A model generated the notes under the pieces. That model was not told where the DNA came from. It saw only the letters and a program-made list of their open reading frames with translations, and ran no database searches. Below, piece by piece: positions 47,325 to 59,211 of a DNA stretch of 64,000 nt. This stretch comes from Prostheceraeus crozeri (lineage: Eukaryota; Platyhelminthes; Polycladida; Euryleptidae), in the NCBI GenBank assembly GCA_907163375.1, contig CAJQUW010003035.1, forward strand, positions 238,470 through 302,469. The letters run 5' to 3'. The first letter of the stretch is position 1. Each line of letters starts with the position of its first letter. The translations under genes and the position numbers were made by a program.

Positions 47325-47880
47325 CATAGAAAGTTGACCTCATGGTGATATCTGGCGTATTATAAAAGTAACTTAGATAGCTGCTATTATCTTCTACTTT
47401 TACTTTCTTTTCTCTTTTATCTCTCTCTCTCTCTCTTTCTCCCTCTCTCCTTCTCTCTCTCTCTCTCTGTCATAGACAGTTGCCCTCATGGTGATATCTG
47501 GCGCATTACAAAAGTCACTTAGATAGCTGCTATTATCTTCTACTTTTACTTTCTTTTCTCTTTTATCTCTCTCTCTCTCTCTCTCTTTCTCCCTCTCTCC
47601 TTCTCTCTCTGTCATAGAAAGTTGCCTTCATAGTGATATCTGGCGTATTATAAAAGTAACTTAGATAGCTGCTATTATCTTCTACTTTTACTTTCTTTTC
47701 TCTTTTATCTCTCTCTCTCTCTCTTTCTCCCTCTCTCTTTCTCCCTCTCTCCTTCTCTCTCTCTCTCTGTCATAGAAAGTTGCCTTCATAGTGATATCTG
47801 GCGCATTACAAAAGTCACTTTGATAGCTGCCATTATCTTCTACTTTTACTCTCTTTTATCTCTCTCTCTCTCTCTCTCTC
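47325..47880. repeat. Four tandem units of about 145-158 bp with CT tails
   Basis: Each unit starts CATAGAAAGTTG or CATAGACAGTTG (47325, 47471, 47613, 47771), continues GTGATATCTGGCG, GATAGCTGC and CTTCTACTTTTACTTTC, and ends in a CT run. A fifth, truncated unit stands at 51791-51880. Unit growth evidently involves the microsatellite. Confidence 0.9.
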
Positions 47881-47960
47881 TCTCAGAACTCAGAATGTTT
47901 ATTGACCAACTTGGTACAAACATGAGATAAAAAAATGCATGTACAAAAAAGAAAAGATGA
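47881..47960 (-). repeat. LINE-type 3' tail joined to a GA microsatellite
   Basis: The minus strand reads TTGGTCAATAAACATTCTGAG then GA repeats, the same junction as at 45776-45794 and 49101-49125. Contains AATAAA. Interpreted as 3' ends of a retroelement with a GA-type tail; the body is not identified. Confidence 0.5.
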
Positions 47961-48204
47961 AGTAGACATGAATGAATGAATGCGGCAACAGCGATTGATG
48001 GAAATGAGGATGGCATAAGCGTTCGGAGGTAAGATGACAGCGGTGACCACAAGTGTTCTTCGATGAGCGCATGATGTCTTCAAAATTCTTCAAAGTTCTT
48101 GAGTGATGACTGAGACTATTTACAGATTTGACATTTACATGAGGACGATAACGTGATAAGTTAATGCATGAGCGGAATATGAAGATATAGCATATGAGAA
48201 AACA

Positions 48205-48790
48205 TTTCATAGATAAATGAGGAGAGGAGATTCAATATTCATGTATCATATCATGTCATGTAATTATATGATCGGGATTGATGATTAATTAAGTTTTAGT
48301 AAATCATTTATTTGCACATCACACCATCGCAGCAGATTATTTACCTATAGCCTTATTATTTGATCAGAGATGCGGTCGGTTATTAATGTCAAAGTAGGTT
48401 TATATTAGAATAAAATGTGGTTAAACATGATGCATTTTAGGACTTTATCAAATAGTAAATCAATTACCCAAATAGTGCGGTCTTAAGTGATAAGCATTAA
48501 AGAAAAAAGAGTTCCTCAATGCTTAAGAAATCCAAGACCGCAAATATCGTGGCCACTAACAGATCACATGTTAGAAACGAAAGAGCATCACGTCAAAACA
48601 CAAAATCATAACAAGAAATATCTCAACTCTTACCTGAAATGGTGCAAGGAATGTTGAAATTAGAGAAATTCACGGCTGAGATTTCACCGATCGACCTCCG
48701 ATATTCAGTATCGATAGCAGAGTGAAACATTTGCTGTGCATAGTGCATCAGTGTCAATATGAGTATTAATCATTTGCTATTGTTTTGCCG
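48205..48790. other. No gene recognised
   Basis: AT-rich, no features supported. Confidence 0.4.
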
Positions 48791-48828
48791 TTCACCGTTT
48801 TTCTCTTTCTCTCTCTCTCTCTTTCTCT

Positions 48829-48860
<32 letters not shown>

Positions 48861-48900
48861 TTAAGACAGAGTCTGATCTCCTGGGCACTCTTTTGCCTTT

Positions 48901-48942
48901 GTTCGGAGCTGAAGAAGGTTAGTCCCGAAAGCTTCTCCGAAC
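48901..48942 (+). ncRNA. Hammerhead-ribozyme-like motif in a retroelement tail
   Basis: Stem I GTTCGGAG (48901-48908) and CTCCGAAC (48935-48942) are perfectly complementary over eight pairs. The core CTGAAGA (48909-48915) fits CUGANGA. Stem II GG/CC with loop is within 48916-48926, GAAA is at 48927-48930, stem III is the minimal palindrome AGCT, and position 17 is T (48934), an allowed H. Weak points are the short stem II and an A.C pair at its base. It lies between CT microsatellites; no protein adjoins. Confidence 0.45.
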
Positions 48943-48991
48943 AACGTTATTTTTTCAACCAGTCAGAGCGGGTAGCACGACGGGGGCCTCT

Positions 48992-49125
48992 CCCTCGTCT
49001 CTCTCTCTTGTCTCTCTCTCCTTCTCCTTCTCTCTCTCTCTCCATCTCTCCATCTCTCTCTCTCCTTCTCTCCTTCTCTCTCTCTCTCCTTCTCTCTCTC
49101 AGAACTCAGAAAGTTTATTAGCCTT
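48992..49125. repeat. CT microsatellite with LINE-type tail
   Basis: CT-rich to about 49098, then (minus strand) GGCTAATAAACTTTCTGAG, the third instance of the tail-microsatellite junction. Confidence 0.8.
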
Positions 49126-50505
49126 TCTAGGCAAAACATTACAGTAAGTAGGAAGTAGTTTGTAAAATGATACATGAACTTGAAATAAATGAAGATGAGG
49201 AAAAAGAAACACTCTTCAACTTTGTCGGAGAGGAGACTTTCTGGAGCAGATCTGAAACTTCATTCGCTGCACACAAACACAAATAATTCACAAATTTGAA
49301 AAATCTATATTATGATAGAGAATTATAAATAGTTCATATCAATGGCATTCATGTAATGTAATTATGGATCCAGTAAATGTTCATAGCAGTTGTTTGTTAT
49401 AACTACTACCAATACACAGATGCCTCTGTACATATAACCAATTAATCACATGGATGGAATGAATCGCAAGTCATATAGATGTCATGACATATCGTAAAAG
49501 GAAACCCATCTTTGGAATTACAAATGTATTCATCGATTAATTCGTTTTGTTTGCCAATTTATTTGCACAAACACACACCAGCAGATCTATTATTTTATGT
49601 GTTAATAGACGAGTCATTTCTGAAGGTCCGGAGAACATGCATCAAGTCAAACTGTAAGTTAATTATCAAAATTGTTTATCTAGACATTTAGCATCAGGAC
49701 ATTACTGTACTACTTAGGAGATGATAGATAGTATCAATGTATCATTGGGACTCACCTGTAATCAATTGGAAAATTATAAGAATAAATTGATAGGATGAAG
49801 ATTTACTCCGGACCTTGTGACTCGTATTGGTAATTAATATGGAGTGATTTGTCAAATTTCAGGAAGCAGCTATCTATACCAGTAATTACGATTCATGTTA
49901 TTGACAATCGATTCATCGTTAGTTATCTGTCAATAAGCTGACCTGACTTTGTTTTATTGTTCGTTCCTATCTGTACGTTTCTCCGTAATTGAGACCAACG
50001 TCGATGGTTAATTTGATATAGATATCTATGCTTGACATCAGTTTTTAGTGAAGTCATATTTGATCTACATGATTTCATAACTTCGGCATAGAGATGTTGT
50101 TCTACATTTCAATGCAAACCATGAAATATGCATCATTGTCAATCTTTGCAGTATTGTGAACACATTATAGGTCATAGATATCCGAGTCGGCATTGCAATC
50201 AATAGACACATCAATGTAAATCATTTCTATTTTTATGCACACAATAAAGCGTGTAACTTGATCATCAATTTCTATGCAATGGTCAGCGGACAGCTATCGA
50301 AATTATGTTAGGTCAACTGCTAGCTTCATCGATTAACAATGTCAACTCATTTCAGATATCTATGTTCGCAGAGTGCAGGAGCAATGGCGAATTGTAGGCA
50401 CATTACTCAGAAAGCATTTCAATTTCTATGTACATAATGCGACAATTTCGTCATAGCTATCTGCATAAATTTCTAGGACTCTCTTATTGCAGTTGCCTGT
50501 TGAAT
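49126..50505. other. No gene; many short ATTTCTATG/CATAGAAAT words
   Basis: No coding sequence. The 9-mer that ends family B MITEs, or close variants, occurs repeatedly here (near 50266, 50430, 50470), perhaps remnants of small family members. Confidence 0.4.
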
Positions 50506-50761
50506 CATAGAAATTGACAACAATAAAACCTCTAGAATGGAAATTAAGCTTCATGCAATGCACAATAACGGCACATAAATCGCACGCATTTTCACTTAGC
50601 TGCACCTGCCAACGTCTGTATGATTGGGTTAGAATCAGTCACATGAGTAAATCGAAGCTTTTCATTGGTTCTTCATGCCCCAACTTAGTTCCCCCGGATG
50701 TGCCGCGACCTTGAGTCAATTTCCATTCTAGCGAACTTCAGATAAACAGTTTATTTCTATG
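50506..50761. mobile_element. hAT-like MITE family B, full length 256 bp
   Basis: Perfect 8-bp duplication TGTTGAAT (50498-50505, 50762-50769). About 97% identical by eye to 16514-16769. It sits at the broken end of the LINE remnant. Confidence 0.88.
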
Positions 50762-50769
50762 TGTTGAAT

Positions 50770-51441
50770 ATACTTTGCTAGGGATTTCATCTGCTGAAGA
50801 TCTAGCATGTCCATAGTTGCATAGAAATGTGCACTATCATCGCTTTCCAGAAATGGTATTAAAATACTTCTAACGTCTGCATACTTCGGACAAATAGAAA
50901 TGAAATGTCATATATCTTCCACTTCTTCAGAGCTGCAATTTAGACAAAAACACTCATCGTAAGATTGTCTATTATTGTATCTGCCAATTTCAGTGATAAG
51001 GTTATGGTTATAAGTTCTCATTTTTAAAATAGGTGTGATTATTTTTACATCATTTGTTTGATTTAGATACTGCTTGAGGTTGCATTCAAAGCGACATCGC
51101 TGTAAATATTTTAAACCTCGATTACTATTTCTTGCACTTTCAATCCATTTCTGTCTAAAGTATTCAGTTAAACGATTATTTACCAGATTCTTATAACTAT
51201 TTCGCTTACTGTGGTTCAAGTTCATTGATTCAATTTGATTGAGTTCATTCTTATTTAAGTTAAGATTTTCTATTAATTTCAGCATTTTGATAGTCCATGT
51301 GTCACGGTAGTTAGGAAGATTTGAATCGGCATGTATTGAATTAAATACTTTTCTTGTTAATTGATTTTCATCACTTTGATTCAGTTTCAACCAGTAGTTC
51401 AAAGCTGCTTTATAAAAAAAAAAAATATATATATATCTCAT
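50770..51441 (-). pseudogene. LINE reverse transcriptase, C-terminal remnant
   Basis: Minus-strand frame 51441-50908, continuing past a TGA at 50906-50908. Late-LINE signature: LTKFR-like MRTYNHNLITEIGRYNNR, then a zinc-like ECFCLNC with EEVEDI, the stop, then HFISICPKYADVR, matching the C..C-EDE-HF-CP.Y-LR pattern found downstream of the RT in many invertebrate LINEs. The RT itself is missing; the 5' side runs into a CT microsatellite at 51435 and the 3' side ends at the family B MITE. Probably dead; clade not assigned. Confidence 0.75.
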
Positions 51442-51598
51442 TCTCTCCTGCTCTCTCTCTCCTTCTCTCTCTCTCTCTCCTTCTCTCTCCTTCTCTCCTT
51501 CTCTCTCTCTCTCTCCTTCTCTCTCATTCTCTCCTTCTCTCTCTCTCTCTCCTTCTCTCTCCTTCTCTCTCTCTCTCCTTCTCTCTCACTCTCTCTCC

Positions 51599-51631
<33 letters not shown>

Positions 51632-51790
51632 CTTCTCTCTCACTCTCTCTCCTTCTCTTTCTCTCTCTCTCTCTCTCTCCTTCTCTTTCTCTCTCTCTCT
51701 CTCCTTCTCTTTCTCTCCTTCTCTCTCTCTCTCCTTCTCTTTCTCTCTCTCTCCTTCTCTCTTTCTCTCTCTCTCTCTCCTTCTCTCTCT
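51435..51790. repeat. CT/CTCCTT microsatellite
   Basis: Nearly pure CTCTCTCC/TTCTCT; the 89-149 codon frames on both strands are repeat artefacts. Followed by the fifth copy of the 47325 unit. Confidence 0.92.
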
Positions 51791-51880
51791 CATAGAAAGT
51801 TGACTTCATAGTGATATCTGGCGCATTACAAAAGTCACTTTGATAGCTGTCATTATCTTCTATTTCCTTTTCTCCTTTCT

Positions 51881-52971
51881 CCTCCATCGAAGTCTCTCTT
51901 CCTCCTCGTCACTCTGTACTATCAAAGTACAATTCTTCCTTCACCCTGAGAGAGTTAGAGGCGATGACCGATGTCCTTCCATCTTCGTCTTCTCATCATC
52001 TCCAACTCCAGTCCCGCGCTCTGCTTGCTCAAGACGTCAGCTCTGTTTCTTCCCAAACTCAATACAAAAGGAACATATATAAGAAGGGCAAACATGGCGT
52101 TGATACGTTGGCAAATAAACTTTATTAAATTTCAAGTCGAACAAATACATGCTCACTGTATAATTAATGCTTTATGGTAGTAGACCTTTGTTTGGATTGT
52201 TCCTCTCCGTGATGTGTATGCCTTCTGCTCCTCCTCCCTTCCTTTGCTCAGCACAATGAAGAGATGCAGTATTCAAACACAAGAACAACTTGTAAATCGT
52301 CGCCTGAAGCCTCATAGCATCAGACAAAGCGGATCTTCCAATCCTAGGATAGAGACCCTTCGAATTTGGAAGAATTTAAGTACAAAGAGGAGAGGAGCAG
52401 GCGATTGGGAAAGATAATGCAATTCTGACATAGTTGAAGAAAGATAAACAGAAAAGGGAAACCCTTATTTCTATGCATGTGTTGAAAAGTTGATATTTTC
52501 ATAACCCTCAGAGCGCATGCGCACAGTTCGTGCAGCACTTTGCAGTTCGTGAACTTTTAAGCTGCAAATTATATTTACGTCATGATTTTATTTTCTCTAT
52601 GTATTATTTTGATTGTAATTACATTGAATATCCTTGACAAGTGCCTGAATCTAGCATTTCAAGCATAGGAGCATTGCAGTATGCTAAATTGAATCATGTC
52701 GGCCAAATGCTGAATCAAACACATGAAATTGGCAAACGATTTATTATTAAGACAACTATTATAGCCTTTAATTTCTGGCTTCGTATCTTTTAGGCTGCTA
52801 CTGTCATTTTCTTTATTATCATTGCTGCGGTTCTTTTCTTTATTAAGTCCCTATTTGGTTATTTAATAGAATGTGGCAAACACCGGACACTGCGGTATAA
52901 TTCTGATCAAATTTAAACTCCAAAAATCTCCATTTGCAATGTTTAGTAGCTTATGTCTATGTCTATGGATG
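51881..52971. other. No gene recognised
   Basis: Short frames only. Confidence 0.4.
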
Positions 52972-52979
52972 GATAGAAA

Positions 52980-53025
52980 CAAGGAGGTCTAGATATCCGC
53001 AATTATAGATATCTAGACCTCCTTG
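52980..53025. mobile_element. 46-bp palindromic mini-MITE
   Basis: CAAGGAGGTCTAGATAT and its inverse around a 10-bp loop, flanked by a perfect 8-bp duplication GATAGAAA (52972-52979, 53026-53033). It shares CTAGATAT with the 107-bp element at 10325. Confidence 0.8.
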
Positions 53026-53209
53026 GATAGAAATATTATGCAATTCTAGGTAAGGCCATAGACTTCCTAGTGTCATTGTATGGCCGACAAATAGGACGCT
53101 AAGATATCTAACATGGAGACGCATGCATAGAAATCAGTGCTTTTCAGTGCTCTGAATGATATCGTTGTCTCGATCACTCCACTCTCTCGCCAGCTATCTT
53201 CGTGAAAAT

Positions 53210-53320
53210 AATTCCTTTGCTTTGAAAACATACACAGACGTGCATAAAGCCTTAAATTGCAAAATCAATCTTTAAAAATTCAAGCTATATATAAATATGC
53301 AATCCATTAAGCACACAGAA
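53210..53320 (+). repeat. Dispersed repeat, partner at 14875-14990
   Basis: Runs directly into the 50-bp array that follows. Confidence 0.6.
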
Positions 53321-53327
53321 GTCTGCA

Positions 53328-53610
53328 CATGAAGCTCATTACGTAGAATATTTCAATTCCAACTCTACCTGTCTCCGCATGAAGCTCATTACGTATAATA
53401 TTTCAATTCCAACTCTACCTGTCTCCGCATGAAGCTCATTACGTAGAATATTTCAATTCCAACTCTACCTGTCTGCACATGAAGCTCATTACGTAGAATA
53501 TTTCAATTCCAACTCTACCTGTCTCCGCATGAAGCTCATTACGTAGAATATTTCAATTCCAACTCTACCTGTCTGCACATGAAGCTCATTACGTAGAATA
53601 TTTCAATTCC
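53328..53610. repeat. 50-bp tandem array, six copies
   Basis: Exact 50-bp period: CATGAAGCTCATTACGTA starts at 53328, 53378, 53428, 53478, 53528 and 53578. Units alternate TCTGCA and TCTCCG variants, and copies are almost identical, so the array is young. Confidence 0.95.
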
Positions 53611-53689
53611 CACTTGAGTATTGATATTTCAGTTCGAGTCTAAAAAGCGCTCTGAGTCCTGATCTCTCATTTGCCGCTAGGGATGTCCA

Positions 53690-54130
53690 TGAATAAATCA
53701 ATATAGAGTTGTGATGGCACTCAGACATCCCTGTTACCGCACAATAAGCTAATGGACCTTTGTGACCTAACAATACGCCATAGATCCCTGTTGCTGCATA
53801 AAGGGCCAGAAAATACTGCTGCTCACCAGTAAGTCACATTTTAAAGTTTCCACACAACAAGCCAGGGATCCCTGTTTCCGAACAAAAAGCCAATAGACCA
53901 CTGTTACCGAACAAAAAGTCACAGATCACACTTGTCACACAATGAGTTATAGATCCCTGTTCCTGCATAATCAGCCATAGATCCTTGCTACCGTGTTATA
54001 AGCTGCATACTCTGTATTATATAGTGTTCTATATCAGTCTTAATGTTGTTCATTAACCACAATTCCTTGTTCCCTAACATCAGCCATAATTCTCTATGAC
54101 CGGACAACAGCCATAGGTCACTGATACGAA
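53690..54130. repeat. Degenerate tandem repeat, about 30-40 bp
   Basis: Loose repeats of CACAA.AAGCCATAGATCCCTGTTACCG-type phrases, about a dozen, heavily diverged. No coding function. Confidence 0.6.
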
Positions 54131-54390
54131 AACATTGACCGATTGAGAACAGTTGGGAGTTATGTGGAAGGACAGATCTCAATTTTCTTTATCATTGGGA
54201 AACGCGCTGCTTTAAGTTGGATCAAATTCTTGCTATATTGCTTACCTGTCCCCCTGCATTCGCAAGAGTAAACACAGCTCTCTGCATTGCTGATAACTCA
54301 GCATCCAATTTCCGCCGTCCTTTTGTGCTGTAAGTATTTCAAATGATCGCTGCCAGTGCATTTTAATACTTATTCCTTTCATGTCAGCCG

Positions 54391-55434
54391 CCGAGCAAAC
54401 AAACGCAATCCTGAATTAGCATGTGATAGCGTACTCGGCTGCCTTTACCTTCTCTCAATTCAAATTACCGCAGGACTAGAAGCGGAGAAGAAAGAAAGAA
54501 ATATGAATTTAGGAGGAACGATCTTTCGTTTTTAATGAGAAGTGTGAAACAGAGTCAAGGGATGTGGAGGACATTTGTCCGAAGAGGAGAATGGGCTTAC
54601 AGGAAATTCGTATATTCAATCAGTGATTGGATGACCAGAATGATCCAAAACGAGGGAACGAGGCCGAAAATGAGACTTTCACAGAATGATGTACACATCA
54701 TAGTCCTGCAGCCAGCACGAGTTTCTGCAGGGAACGAGGCCGAGAATGAGACTTTCACAGAATGATGCACACCTCATAGTCCGGCAGCCAGCACGAGTTT
54801 CTGCAGGGAACGAGGCCGAAGATGAGACTTTCACAGAATGATGTACACCTCATAGTCCGGCAGCCAGCACGAGTTTCTGCAGGGAACGAGGCCGACAATG
54901 AGACTTTCACAGAATGATGTACACCTCATAGTCCGGCAGCCAGCACGAGTTTCTGCAGGGAAGGAGACCGACAATGAGACTTTCACAGAATGATGTACAC
55001 CTCATAGTCCGGCAGTCAACACGAGTTTCTGCAGGGAACGAGGCCGACAATGAGACTTTCACAGAATGATGTACACCTCATAGTCCGGCAGCAGCCAGCA
55101 CGAGTTTCTGCAGGGAACGAGGCCGACAATGAGACTTTCACAGAATGATGCACACCTCATAGTCCGGCAGCCAGCACAAGTTTCTGCAGGGAACGAGGCC
55201 GACAATGAGACTTTCACAGAATGATGCACACCTCATAGTCCGGCAACCAGCACGAGTTTCTGCAGGGAACGAGGCCGACAATGGGACTTTCACAGAATGA
55301 TGTACACCTCATAGTCCGGCAGGTAGCACGAGTTTCTGCAGGGAACGAGGCCGAGAATGAGACTTTCACAGAATGATGTACACCTCATAGTCCGACAGCC
55401 AGTGAAGTGAATTCAGGATTGCGTTTGTTTGCTC
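54391..55434. mobile_element. Element with 26-bp TIR and ten 76-bp tandem units
   Basis: CGAGCAAACAAACGCAATCC (54391 on) is matched in inverse ending at 55434. Unit starts ACGAGGCCGA every 76 bp from 54658 to about 55350, roughly ten copies. One unit has a small insertion. The same unit forms the outer tip of the foldback at 62198-62910. Confidence 0.8.
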
Positions 55435-56130
55435 GTATACTGCAAGTGAGATATGTATCATGTATAAATTGAAGACAATAATGAAAAAAGATGTTCTATG
55501 CTTCAGTGGTGGAAAATATGTCACATATTCAGGGATATTTACTATAGAACCGTGACCATGTTTAACAAGACAGAAGCGAATTCAGAATGTATTTAAGTTC
55601 AATCTGTAACAACTTGATTTCCTAACAAGCATTTTATTTTATCTTGAAAAAGGTCGTCCTAATTTATTCATCTGAGTCTGGCAGTGTAGGATTTAAGCTC
55701 AATAGCACAAAGGAGGAATAAGATGGTAATTACACCATTTTCTCCAAATGTTCGTTTAGACGCAAATTTCGACAGAAAGTTTTTGGTCAACATTGTAACC
55801 AAAGCCGGGAAATGTGTGATCAAAAGAAAGATCTATTCCATTCTTATGGTGCCACCAGAGCGTCATCGTACGCCCTCGAATAATTTTTGAAAATAGCTGA
55901 GACATGAATGGGATAAGGAAGTTATGCGAATTTGATACTTGTTATGCACGCTCCTATTCAAGTGCTATGTACTACTCACATATTTCGAATTAGGTCCGTA
56001 GACCCTTGTGAATCAGAAATTTATGGCTGGTCTACACATATAAAAATCAAAATAAATACTCCGAGGAGGATCGCTCTATAATTTATTGCAATTAGGCCTA
56101 TCGTAAATTGAGAAAAACGGACTGAATCGA
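55435..56130. other. No gene recognised
   Basis: AT-rich, short frames only. Confidence 0.4.
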
Positions 56131-56837
56131 CCCTCACGAAAATTCCTCATGACTTTGTATGAGATTTTTGCTCATATATAATTATCTCATGAAATTTAAT
56201 GCGGAATTGAAACGTTTTCGCATGAAATGTCTCATCAAATTTCATGAGCTTTCTCATGAACATGTCATTAATAAATTGACAATTGTTTTTTCATACTTCT
56301 GAATTTATTTTTCTCGCAAATAGTTATTGAAGCTTTCTTGGCCTAGCCACATTGCCCCAAAGCATTAACACGCCATGTCTACAATGTTCAGTATTCGCCA
56401 AAATGGACCACTTTCTTACCATAGTCCTACATTTAACTGTAATTGTATATATGTCTATTTTCAACATCTTGCATAGTAATGATAGTTGTAAAGTCAAATT
56501 ATATATCCATCATTTCGAAAATGCTGTTGCACATCGCCATGATACATCCTATATATTTTTATTTTTATCTTTTATAGACTAACCTTGAAGATCTTGATCG
56601 ATTGAATAAGCTTTCTTATGGTTATTTCCTTTCGCGGCTAGCATGCATACCTTACTACTTATAAGCTAGTTTTCACGAAGACCTCATAAATGCTCATGAT
56701 TTTCTCATGAACGCGATCAATGCATCATGAGAACATCATGAGTTAAATATTTTCTTGTGAGAATATCATGAGACTCATAATAATCTCATGAATCCGCATC
56801 AAATTTCATGAGTTCTCATGAAAAATTTTTGTGAGGG
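56131..56837. mobile_element. TIR element family 'CCCTCACG', copy 2, 707 bp
   Basis: Inverse of copy 1 and shorter. Ends CCCTCACGAAAATT and TTTTTGTGAGGG; interior shares AAGCTTTCTTGGCCTAG and ATCGATTGAATAAG with copy 3. Its internal frame 56352-56582 is not a gene. Confidence 0.8.
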
Positions 56838-58466
56838 AATATTTAAGGGGTGAAAAGCAATTAATATTCCCAGACATGATTTTTTAATTCAGCAGACTTT
56901 TTGTTGCATTAATATGAAACAAATACCATGTGTACCCTGAATGAAATAAGAAAACATTCTGAATTTCACTCCTTTTATGATGGGTTTGGTACCTTGATTC
57001 CATACAGCATTTTCATCCTCTGAATAATCGTGAGGAAATTAGGTCTGAAATGTTGATGTGACTCACATGCACAGAACATCTGGTTGAGGCAATGTAAGGT
57101 CTACCTACCGGAAAATAGCATTCCCCTCAGGGGTGGAAAACATTTATTGATAATCTGTTAAAAACTCTTAACTCATGGGATATAACTTTAAGAAGGTGGA
57201 AACTCTAGGTAGGCCAGTTGTGATAGGCAGGCTATAGGTTGTTTAAAACTATCTGTTAAAACCATGTTTTACAGCAGCGCATGAGCTGCATGTGAGCATT
57301 GCAAGCTCAGCAGTCAATCAATTAATTTGTCATAAACCCTGATTGGAATTATTGTCAAGCGGTGCGGTATTTGTGAAATATTTGCCTCACATAAATGACA
57401 CGGTGAAAATATTCCTCATAGTGAGTGGTTGGACCAATTAGGTTTGAAAAATGATGAATTCAATCTGGCGGAAAGGTCAAATTAAGTTCTTAATATTCTC
57501 TTGATAATAATTTAATTATTTCTCTGTGAACATAAAGCCGTCATGTGCTCTATAGCAATATCATTGTTGGTTCGATTCATTTACTGGAAAAAAGGTTATA
57601 CGAGTATATACCATATTAGAATAGTTAATATTACGCAGCGTTGATATCACGATAGAATGCATTTCCTTGCTCCATTTGATTCTCATTTATTTACTAACCA
57701 CTTATTTTTCATTTTTCATCGGTCTAGCATTAGAAGAAGCCAGAATCTGGCTTTTCGGATTTGAACAAAGAAATTGTTCGGCTAGTTCAACTTCACTTGC
57801 TAATTTGTGTTACTGTTTTGGAAATCTTTGATCACTTATTACTAATGACTGTTCGTTTGAGAAGCATATTACATTTCTTTGAATTGTTGGGAATGTCCAT
57901 TAAATCAACCACAAGAATGCCCTACAAGCAAAGTTTGCAAAGGTTGCAACAGTCAATTTTAGAAAGCAATTCAACAAATTTGTGGCAGTTTTGTTGCTAA
58001 ATATGGCTCCATTGGTTTACCATTATGATATTTGAAGGTCATTAATTGTTTCATCCGTGTTTCCTGTAAATTCGAAAACGATTTTCGTACTGTCTTCTTA
58101 ATTGAAATTTCTACTGTTCTAAACCTTCGTTATTCATCGCACATGTTGAGATACAAAATTTGAATTGGTGCTGGCGCATCACCCAACAACTTTCCTCGAC
58201 CTCTTTTACAATCTCCCTGGTGTGTGGTTAAGTCTTCATTAGGCCTAGTATTTGGCTTTGTTAATTCCTGTCATTCATGCGTCAATGGCACAATCATCAA
58301 ATTGAACAAAGCAGAATTGTATCTTGAACTAACTGGTTCCGCAGCTGAATCAAAAACTGTGAAAGTAACTGACTTTTGAATAAGAAGGTCAAAATCATAG
58401 AATTAGGCTATGATTTATCATTGCCTTGTGCTGATAACTATGGTATACCATAGACAAATGTGATGC
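56838..58466. other. No gene recognised
   Basis: Frames at 57761-58000 and elsewhere are short and unmatched. Confidence 0.4.
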
Positions 58467-58569
58467 ATGGAGATTTTCATAGTTCCAAAACACTCGCATT
58501 CTGCATAGATCACTCGCTAAAGCTCATGCAGAATACTCATGTTTTGAAACTATGAAAATAAATCTCCAT
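58467..58569. repeat. 103-bp inverted repeat (hairpin, MITE-like)
   Basis: ATGGAGATTTTCATAGTT, CAAAACA and ATTCTGCAT on the left recur in inverse on the right, with a 20-bp loop. No clear target duplication. Confidence 0.6.
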
Positions 58570-59211
58570 ACACCACATGGAATAGCTACTACTCATTTCA
58601 CTCCTTCATTAAAGTACATTGGCACATAGAAAGTTTTCCATCTTCTAAAGTGGTAAATTCGACATGGAAATCTCAAGAAATACCACTGATATCTACAATT
58701 CCATAGCAGAGAGGTGGGTTTTTGACGGCTATGAACATCTGATGGTCATAGATTCTGAAGATCCTGTGTTGATCCATCTTAATCAACAAACGTGCCGTCG
58801 TCCTTCGTGCTCGTGCATAGACCTGTTGATCTCGAAAACTGCAATAAAGACACCACCGACTGTCTCATTTCAGATTCTTCAATTTATTGAGATCGCTGTC
58901 AATAATTAGAAATGATTTCTTGTTTGTCAGTCCCACCCCCTCGCATCAAGCGGAAGCTCCAACATAAACCCGTCAATGATTAAGGCTGATAATCATCGCG
59001 TGGGATTTTGTCGCGATTCCAAAGATAGTTAACATAAACTCGCAGCAGAAAGGCCAAACATGAGATCAACACTATCTCATGGATGGATCATCTCGTGGGC
59101 TGCTGACTTGGAGAGTTCCCTGCGCGCTGGGATGGATTGCTTCCTATCCGGCTGCATTCGCCGCGAGACACACGCCGCACACCAAGCGATCCTTAGTTTG
59201 GGAAGCCCTTG

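Noticed and set aside
53328-53610. 50-bp array as a CRISPR
   Set aside because: No spacers between repeats, eukaryotic setting; ordinary tandem repeat.
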